A stretch of 64,000 bases of DNA from Takakia lepidozioides. Its lineage: Eukaryota > Streptophyta > Takakiopsida > Takakiales > Takakiaceae. The position numbers were made by a program, and so were the translations under genes. Below are positions 57,582-64,000 of the stretch, in pieces. The notes under the pieces were generated by a model. That model did not search any database. It saw only the letters and a list, made by a program, of their open reading frames with translations, and was not told the DNA's origin. How positions within the stretch are numbered: the stretch's first letter is position 1; every line of letters starts with the position of its first letter. The stretch spans positions 21,328,001 to 21,392,000 of the forward strand of contig CM060732.1 in NCBI GenBank assembly GCA_030704615.1. Reading direction: 5' to 3'.

Positions 57582-60500
57582 GCTGCTGAAATGCCTTCCT
57601 GCCTTTCTCCTTCCTTCTGTATGCGAAAGAGGCTTGTTCCCACTCATGTGATCCACATTTCTGGCACAGTGGTGAGATTGTGGCATGGGTCCATTCGAGT
57701 ATGACCCATAATTGTTCAGAGATGGACATTGTGTTACTGCAAGTAGAATCCTACCAATAGTGCTGAGTTAATCCAGTACGCATTAGTCTGGCCAAAGCAG
57801 AAACTTCACCAACAGTTTATACAAATCAAGCAATCCTAAAATTTTGGATCTCCGTCTCCAGTAAGAGTTCAGTTTGACGTGCATAGCCCAATTGCACTTT
57901 ACATAAAATTCACCTCTGAAGCTTCAGACATGCCGTGGTTCACTAGACTTTCTGAACAGATGTCTCAGGACGCGGCAGAATATCCAGCTGTGAGGCACGA
58001 GGGTTGATGGATGTTGAGGGAATGTAAACTTAAATCCGCTGGAGGCCCAGTTCCTGTGACCCGAAGGGGGTGAAGATGACCACACCAGCCGCTTAAAGAT
58101 CAATATCTATAACTCATTTCAGACCAGTCAAATGTCGACAGTCTCATCTCAGGAGAAACTAATGCATCTTACAAGAGGAATGCTATGCAATATGAGTGTC
58201 TTGCCAGCTAAATCCATGGGAAACAAAGAGGATCCATTGGAAGGGATGGGGAGGTGAAAGCTGAATTGGTAGAAAAGATATAGCCATTGGAGTTCCAAGT
58301 TTGGAAGTACAGAAACAGGTCGACGATAGAAACACTTAGAAGTCTGAAACATCAAGGTGAGCCATCTCTCAGTGTATACCCCCCAATACTCCCAGTTCCC
58401 CCATCATACTTCGGCCATCTGCTTCCTCCTCCTGCATCATATACAGCTGCTGTAATCTTGTCTCCTCGGCTGCTATATGCTCCTCATTTGTAAATTTGTG
58501 TGCATCTTTTTTGAGTCCATTAAACCCCCTTGCCTCACTGTAGCAGCCTCGTTGTACTTTTGCAGCTCTTTTGTATCATGCGTGGGAAAGATATCACTGC
58601 ATCAAATTGCAAATATCACTGGAATTAGACCAGATGCAGATTCTGAAGTAAGTGTTGATTGCAAGGTGGGGCCTCCCTCGAAGTTTGAGGAGAGATGTCA
58701 ATCTAGCAACCATGTACAACACACATTGTGAAGACGCAAATACTACGAAGTTTCTCGTCTTGCAGTCTCTCATTCTGATGAGTAGATATCTCAGAATTGA
58801 AGCAGAATCTGAAGGTGAAATAGTCAGACTGGTCAGTTTGAATACTTCAGCGATCTCCAAGTTTGGGTGTACCTGGACAGCTAACAGACATGCCCAATAC
58901 GATTGCATGCCTGGCAAGGGTGGAGTGGAATGTACTACTGCGCCTCTGAGGAGATCAGGGTTGCAGCGCATATATGTGACAGCCCATATGCCATAAAGCA
59001 GCACTACTACTATCACAAGAACCGACTTCAAATTCCAAATTCTTTGTTGGCAATGAGTATGTATCCAAAGCATCCCTACCCACTGCCCTGCATAATCTCC
59101 TCAAGTTTCCTTCAGTGATCTCGCACTGGATGTGTTTTCCAATTCAAGTTAGCCCTTTCATGAATCGATGATTCCTCTCAGCTCCCCTCTAGCTCTTTGG
59201 TTGACCGTTCTTCCGATCTTCCGACCCACCCTTATAGTAAAACATCTGCTCCTCATAAACTCAAATTAACGAAAAGGTGGGTCTGGGAAGGAGACGATGC
59301 AATTGGCATGGTGGCCTGGCTCCGTGGATTACCGGCTTTATCGCATGACTAACTTAAAGTCTCTCTCTTTGGGGACCACCAGCAACTTATGGATGAGCTA
59401 AGTGAGCTGCGTGCAAGCTTCCCTTAATTTTTACGCCACCGTTAATCCTACGAACAAAGTCAGATTTGCATCTCTCGACGCGAGTGTGTTTGAACAAACT
59501 GTCATCCATCTCCAAGTCTCACGCTTTCTTCCCTCTCCGCGGCAAAGGGGATGGCAGCAAGGAGTTGAGCTGTCGAGGGGAAACGGGTATCTCTCTCAAC
59601 AAAATCGATCGAGCCCACACCTTCCCCAGTGATGATTATGATGTATCCACAGCTAGCCTCCAGGGACACCAAGAGAGGTACGTATACGGAAACGTTTGGA
59701 TTGTTTTGTTGGGTGAGATCGGATCCTGATGTTGATGGAGGTTACCTTTTTGGGCATATGAAGTGTGTGCATCTATGCTTCTTCACGTTGCTTTCGACCC
59801 ATGTTAGCAGAAAATAAAGCCATCCTGGTCAAAGAAGCTTGCCCTTGTCTTCGTCCCATCAGCGAGGGTAGTAGCAATAGGAAGGCTTCAAAGCGAGATG
59901 GTATCATCTTTGTGTCCTTTCACTCTGCATCTACTGTATGGGCGTCATGGATGAAGGCTATCACTGCTTTGAACCCATGAGTCAAGATCATGGCGTCACT
60001 GCCAAAATGGAGTATTTGGGCTGCTTGGTAGACCCGAGCATGCAGGGTGAGAGAGAGTTCTTTGTTAACAAAATGTCAATCGAACCAGTTACTGAAGGGA
60101 GGGGTGCCTTTTGCTGCCAACAGAATTCCTCGCAATTTAGATGTTACATAACAAGCGGAAAAATCCTTCTCAAGGACCAGAGCAGATTGCAACTTGGGTT
60201 GTTGTCAAGCATCTATTCGGCTACTGGCAGGTGAACCTGGTGGATACATTTAGCTGAACTGTATCCACAAATTGAGGAAATTCATGGTGATGAAGACCTT
60301 GTCTGGGTGGGATGATGGACGCCTGGGAATTTGGCTGACACCCCCTCTGTAATGCATGAGGAACAGGAGGAGAAATGAAATGAAATGGTACTTTATAATG
60401 TCCATGAGAAGCTCAAAGGGCTTATGGGATAAGAGGAAGAAAGAAACAAGAGAGAAGGGCCAAAAACAACTAAAGCTCAAGGGATTGTCTAAGTGACACT

Positions 60501-61637
60501 TCATGCAGGTAAGCTGCCAAGCTCGTAATGGAAGACCTTCATGAGAGATTGATTATCCTGGAATAGACAGTTGAATCTCCCACGGATGTCATAGTAGGCA
60601 GTGAAACAAGAAATGTTCTTCAATTTCAATTTACCTTCAGTTCCCAACCCTAGGAGAAAAAGGAATCTTTGTCACCAGAGTGAAAGGCTTTTGGGCTTAT
60701 CAGCATTCCCCCTGAGGCACCTATCTGTATCATCAAGAGCATGACACTAATGATCGCCACAATAACTAACTCCCATTTTTAAAATGGTGACTCTGAAAGA
60801 AACTGTGGGGCCTCAAAACGAGGGTGTTAAGGAAAGAATTCATTAGTATTATTGTGAAACAAAAGAGGAATGTTGTAAGGAATGATTCTGGTCATTGCAC
60901 GCAAAAGTCATTACTCCTCGTTTTATAAGCCTGCTGATATGGAATGTGACCATGAAAATGAAAATTAGGAGGGACCCCTTCTGGCTCCCACAGATCTGAA
61001 TCTTGAGTTGAACGCGGCCCGCGAGCCACCTCAAAGCTTGTTTCTGCAAAATGTAAACATACAGGGCGCGGCACCACCTGTTCCGAAAGGTGGCTGTACC
61101 CCCACCCTCTCTCTCTGCCAAGCATCCCATATCGATTAATCTCAGTGTGCTTCAAAACTTGTAGTGCCCCCAGGCTGTGTGGGTTAAGTGATCTGTGGAC
61201 AGTGTCTTGTGGAGATTCTATAACAGAGTGAAGACTTGTCGATGGATGATGGATGATGATAAACCACGACGAATGGTATTGTATGGATGGAAGACCTTGA
61301 TTTCAAGACTGTTTATTTTCAAGTTTCAAGTTTCTAAATCAAAAAAACAAAAAACAAAAATCAAATCTTTCCAGTGGATGGAAAGTCGAAGATATGGATG
61401 ACAAAATGCACCCCGTGAGCACGAGGGAGGGGCCGCTGCGTGGTTAGTTGCGATGTAATTAGTTGCCCACCAACGATCGTGGAGGCGCAGAGATTCACGT
61501 GAGTCCAGAGCTGAGAGATAAATTTGTTGCAACGGGTGGCGGAAGCTCTCGACATCACTGTGATCGATTTGTGCTCATCGATTCCAGGAGGTGAGGAGGG
61601 TCTGACCGAAGCACAGAACCTGATTGACGCTGCCACG
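57582..61637. other. 4-kb interval without an assigned gene
   Basis: Short frames exist on both strands, but none has a recognised family. A plus-strand stretch at 59.8-59.98 kb ends in FVSFHSASTVWASWMKAIT, faintly like the last helix of a PH domain. The dispersed repeat copy at 60375-60468 suggests decayed retroelement sequence around 60.2-60.5 kb. Confidence 0.3.
60375..60468. repeat. Dispersed repeat, copy 2
   Basis: GAAATGAAATGAAATGGTAC, then TTTATAATGTCC, then AAGCTCAAAGGGCTTATGGG. It is the same orientation and order as 20632-20725, with about 80% identity by eye. Confidence 0.7.
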
Positions 61638-62810
61638 ATGAAGATTACTGGAGCTCATGTACTGACCCTGCTCATGCTTCTGGTACTGCTCTCACTGACC
61701 TCGTTCCCCAGCATAGGACTGTGAGAGTCTTCAGTTATGTCAGATGTATCAGACTATATCGTCAGCTCATATTTATCACACAACCGTACACAACCGAGTC
61801 TCATGTCTATATTGCTGATCATAGATGTAAGGTCTGATCTGTGTAGCCCACTCACAGTTCATCAAGTGAAGAAGGGTGAGATAGTACAGGGGCATGTCTA
61901 GTATCGTTGACGTATTATCTGGAAATGAATGTTTACTGCGGCGGAACTGCATCCTCAGTTGGCAGGTGTGCCAAAGTTGAAGCTTTATAAAGGTTTTCAA
62001 GCTGGACTTGCAGTCCATCTGCTGTAGAGGGTAGACAACGGGGAAAAGTGAGGGGGTTGAGGGATTGAGAGTTTGTTTTTAAATTTACAGCTGAGAGAGG
62101 CGGGGCCGAGATTTAGCTCGATGTACGTACGGACTAACTGGATTGGGACCATCGTGAGACAAAGAGCAGGTATCTATATTTCTCGTGGTAGAAGGACCTA
62201 CACTACTAGCTAAAGCTCTATGTAATGTTAATTTGTTGAACATTGAGCCTGCAGCTGGGAACTTCCACGATCATTTGGGCAAACGCAAGTGAGGCAGATG
62301 TGTGTGATGAAGCTGTGCTGCAGCTGGTTCCATGTTCTGATTCCATTTTAGGCGAGGGTTCTGTCACTCCAAACGATGAGTGCTGTGTGGCTTTGCGAGA
62401 ACTCATGCTCACCCCAGATTGTCTGTGCTTTGCTGCCACAAATGCCCAAGGATTTGACAAGAGAGAGGTGCTTGGTCTGCCTCATGCATGTAGGTTACCG
62501 GTCAAATCGGGCCAGACCTGCGATGGTATGTTCCACACGCTGGAGTAGCTAAGCTACGCTGGTAACCAGTAGCATTGTGAATTGACGTGAATTACGTGAT
62601 CTGTCCGCACAATCATTGCTCTTTCAGGAGCGACTAAGTTCTACCTATGAATGCAGGGTCGATAAATGCAGAGAGATGAGGAAGAATCAAACTCTGTCCA
62701 GTTTTTACACCTGCATCCCCGTCATTTCGTCTCTGCCATTTGTAGTAGGATTTTGAACTGACGTGCTGCATGTGAATGGATCTGTTGCAGGTCTCCCTAT
62801 CCCAAACTAG
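61638..62810 (+). CDS. Secreted eight-cysteine lipid-transfer-type protein (nsLTP/2S albumin superfamily)
   Basis: Exon 1, 61638-61720, encodes the signal peptide (MKITGAHVLTLLMLLVLLSL). Exon 2, 62248-62525, encodes the domain; exon 3, 62791-62810, the last residues (GLPIPN). Phases agree (2, then 1). The cysteine order is C-x9-C-x15-CC-x11-C-x-C-x20-C-x9-C, the eight-cysteine motif of plant lipid-transfer proteins. Visible parts are VCDEAVLQLVPC, NDECCVAL, PDCLCFAATNA and HACRLPVKSGQTC. These proteins fold into a four-helix hydrophobic tunnel and bind lipids in the apoplast. The acceptor of exon 2 (TTGAG) is unusual; the alternative CCTGCAG five bases later would not keep frame with this donor. 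No C-terminal GPI signal is seen, so a xylogen/LTPG type is not supported. Confidence 0.75.
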
Positions 62811-62933
62811 GGGACTCAGAGGACAATCATCCAGGTTAAATAACGGGTGTGCTTCGGGAGGTAGAGGCCTCACGACTACAATTCGGATGTATATTGAACT
62901 GCTGTTCTCAACTGCTATTTGAAATGAGAGAGT

Positions 62934-63104
62934 ACAATGTGCAAAGGTGCAGGCCTGGTCTAGTTTTGTAAATGCTCTTTAAAAAACTCAGTAACTTGAC
63001 GAAGTTTGAAATTGTCACTGATCATATTACAACACAATGTCGCAAAGGTGCAGGCCTGGTCTAGTTTTGTAAATGCTCTTTAAAAAACTCTCACTGATCA
63101 ACAA
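62934..63104. repeat. Two direct copies of an approximately 57-bp sequence
   Basis: ACAATGT(C)GCAAAGGTGCAG, then GCCTGGTCTAGTTTTGTAAA, then TGCTCTTTAAAAAACTC, at 62934-62989 and 63034-63090. TCACTGATCA follows each (63015, 63091), so the period is close to 100 bp, with one unit interrupted. Confidence 0.85.
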
Positions 63105-64000
63105 CTTTGTAATATGATACCTCTCTCCAACCCCTCCTTGAGACATGCACTACTCTGTGGGATTCAATGTGTTGTGCACATCTTCGCTTCGGATCCTGTT
63201 AAACATCATTGCATAGCCATGTAACGTCGAAATGAAACAGGAAAACTGCATCGTAATTTCGAGCAGAAAAATCGGCCATGTCGAACAGCTCGTTTCATGT
63301 CCACCCTTTCTTTTACCCCATTTTGGGTGGATTCAATGTTAAAATATTTGGAGAAGCCGCACAACTCTAATGCTCACCCAATGCAAATTACAAATGAGAC
63401 ACAATCCTCTAGATTAAATACTCATATTTACCAGTTGTGCACAAATGTGGTGTAAAAGACCCCACATCCAACTTATCGTAGATAACCACTTCACTCGTGC
63501 TTGTGGGTTCAATTGAAACCACACAAAGCGGTTGTGTGTTGAAGGCAGTAGTCCGTGGGTTGAAGTGACACCATAAGTTACGCTTGCTTCCACAAGAATC
63601 CACATTTTTTATTTCTAAAGACCCTGAAAACGGAAGACAATGATGTTGGGAGCTGGGCCTCAGAACGACAAGATCAAGATAAGAGGGTCCAAAGCTCTAT
63701 AAGACCTGTGCAATTACTCAAGAGTCAAGGGCATAACGGACTAGCAACCCTGTATTTAAGTGGATTTGCAAAGGAATTTTCCGGCTCGAATCATCCAATC
63801 ATTTTTCAAGGAATTTTTTAGATTATAAACTATAACTAGACCTAAGGGAAAAAACGCTTTCAAGAGTCTTGGGACCTTCAAGACAATTGGGAGATGGGAT
63901 CAAAGCCAGCTACCCACTTTCTCTACTGTGGTATGTATCATCTTCTCCACCTTCCCTTGCCCGACAGCTGTAGCAAACAGGGACGAGTCCCTCTGCTTTA
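63105..64000. other. Right-edge region without a recognised gene
   Basis: No coding frame, repeat or RNA was recognised. The minus-strand frames at 63409-63605 overlap in different frames and look random. Confidence 0.3.

Noticed and set aside
59765-60234. PH-domain or other gene at 59.8-60.2 kb
   Set aside because: Only a short helix-like match (VWASWMKAIT); no consistent exon structure and frames break repeatedly.

Overview
The window reads as a land-plant nuclear chromosome segment. Intron-bearing eukaryotic genes sit among plant-type retroelements, and CCCTAAA (the plant telomere heptamer) occurs inside a satellite-like block. Genes with recognisable families are: cytosolic ribosomal protein uL30 (RPL7), a FLIP/FIRRM-like (DUF4487) recombination regulator, a type II membrane glycosyltransferase, a PHD-finger/coiled-coil protein, a small methyl-CpG-binding-domain (MBD) protein, a TLC-domain membrane protein, mitochondrial ribosomal protein uL29m (MRPL47) and an eight-cysteine lipid-transfer-type protein. 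Most introns are about 70-600 bp, and gene islands alternate with repeat-rich blocks. The protein at 46.6-47.3 kb looks like a bacterial-type conserved hypothetical family. Together these make a non-seed plant (bryophyte or lycophyte grade) my best guess, but the species cannot be fixed from the sequence.

Layout. 0-8 kb: RPL7 (5 exons, runs off the left edge) and the FLIP-like gene, both on the minus strand. 8-15 kb: repeat block with a gypsy integrase relic, a SINE with a target duplication, a 0.55-kb tandem duplication, a degenerate minisatellite and a 1.8-kb satellite made of about 120-bp monomers in a three-monomer higher-order repeat. 15.7-34 kb: nested transposable elements. These are an internally deleted Copia element (17.5-20.4 kb) and a complete-length Ty3/gypsy chromovirus (23.8-30.7 kb, identical-length 724-bp LTRs, iMet primer-binding site) that landed inside an older, decayed coding unit. 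GTTACA-type minisatellites flank or interrupt these. 35.4-38.5 kb: single-exon glycosyltransferase. 39.2-39.8 kb: hAT-type MITE. 41-47.3 kb: PHD gene, MBD gene and the bacterial-like protein. 51.6-54.1 kb: TLC gene. 56.6-57.6 kb: MRPL47. 61.6-62.8 kb: lipid-transfer protein.

The host genes are unlinked housekeeping or regulatory functions (translation, recombination, chromatin reading, Golgi/ER membrane chemistry); there is no operon-like or pathway cluster. The most unusual points are the satellite with higher-order structure, oppositely oriented GTTACA arrays around a CCGGAT-rich AT-rich core, the disordered insertion of about 250 residues inside the glycosyltransferase fold, and the broken C-terminus of the FLIP-like gene. 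Exon limits were derived by hand from reading frames and GT/GC-AG sites. No database or transcript evidence was available.
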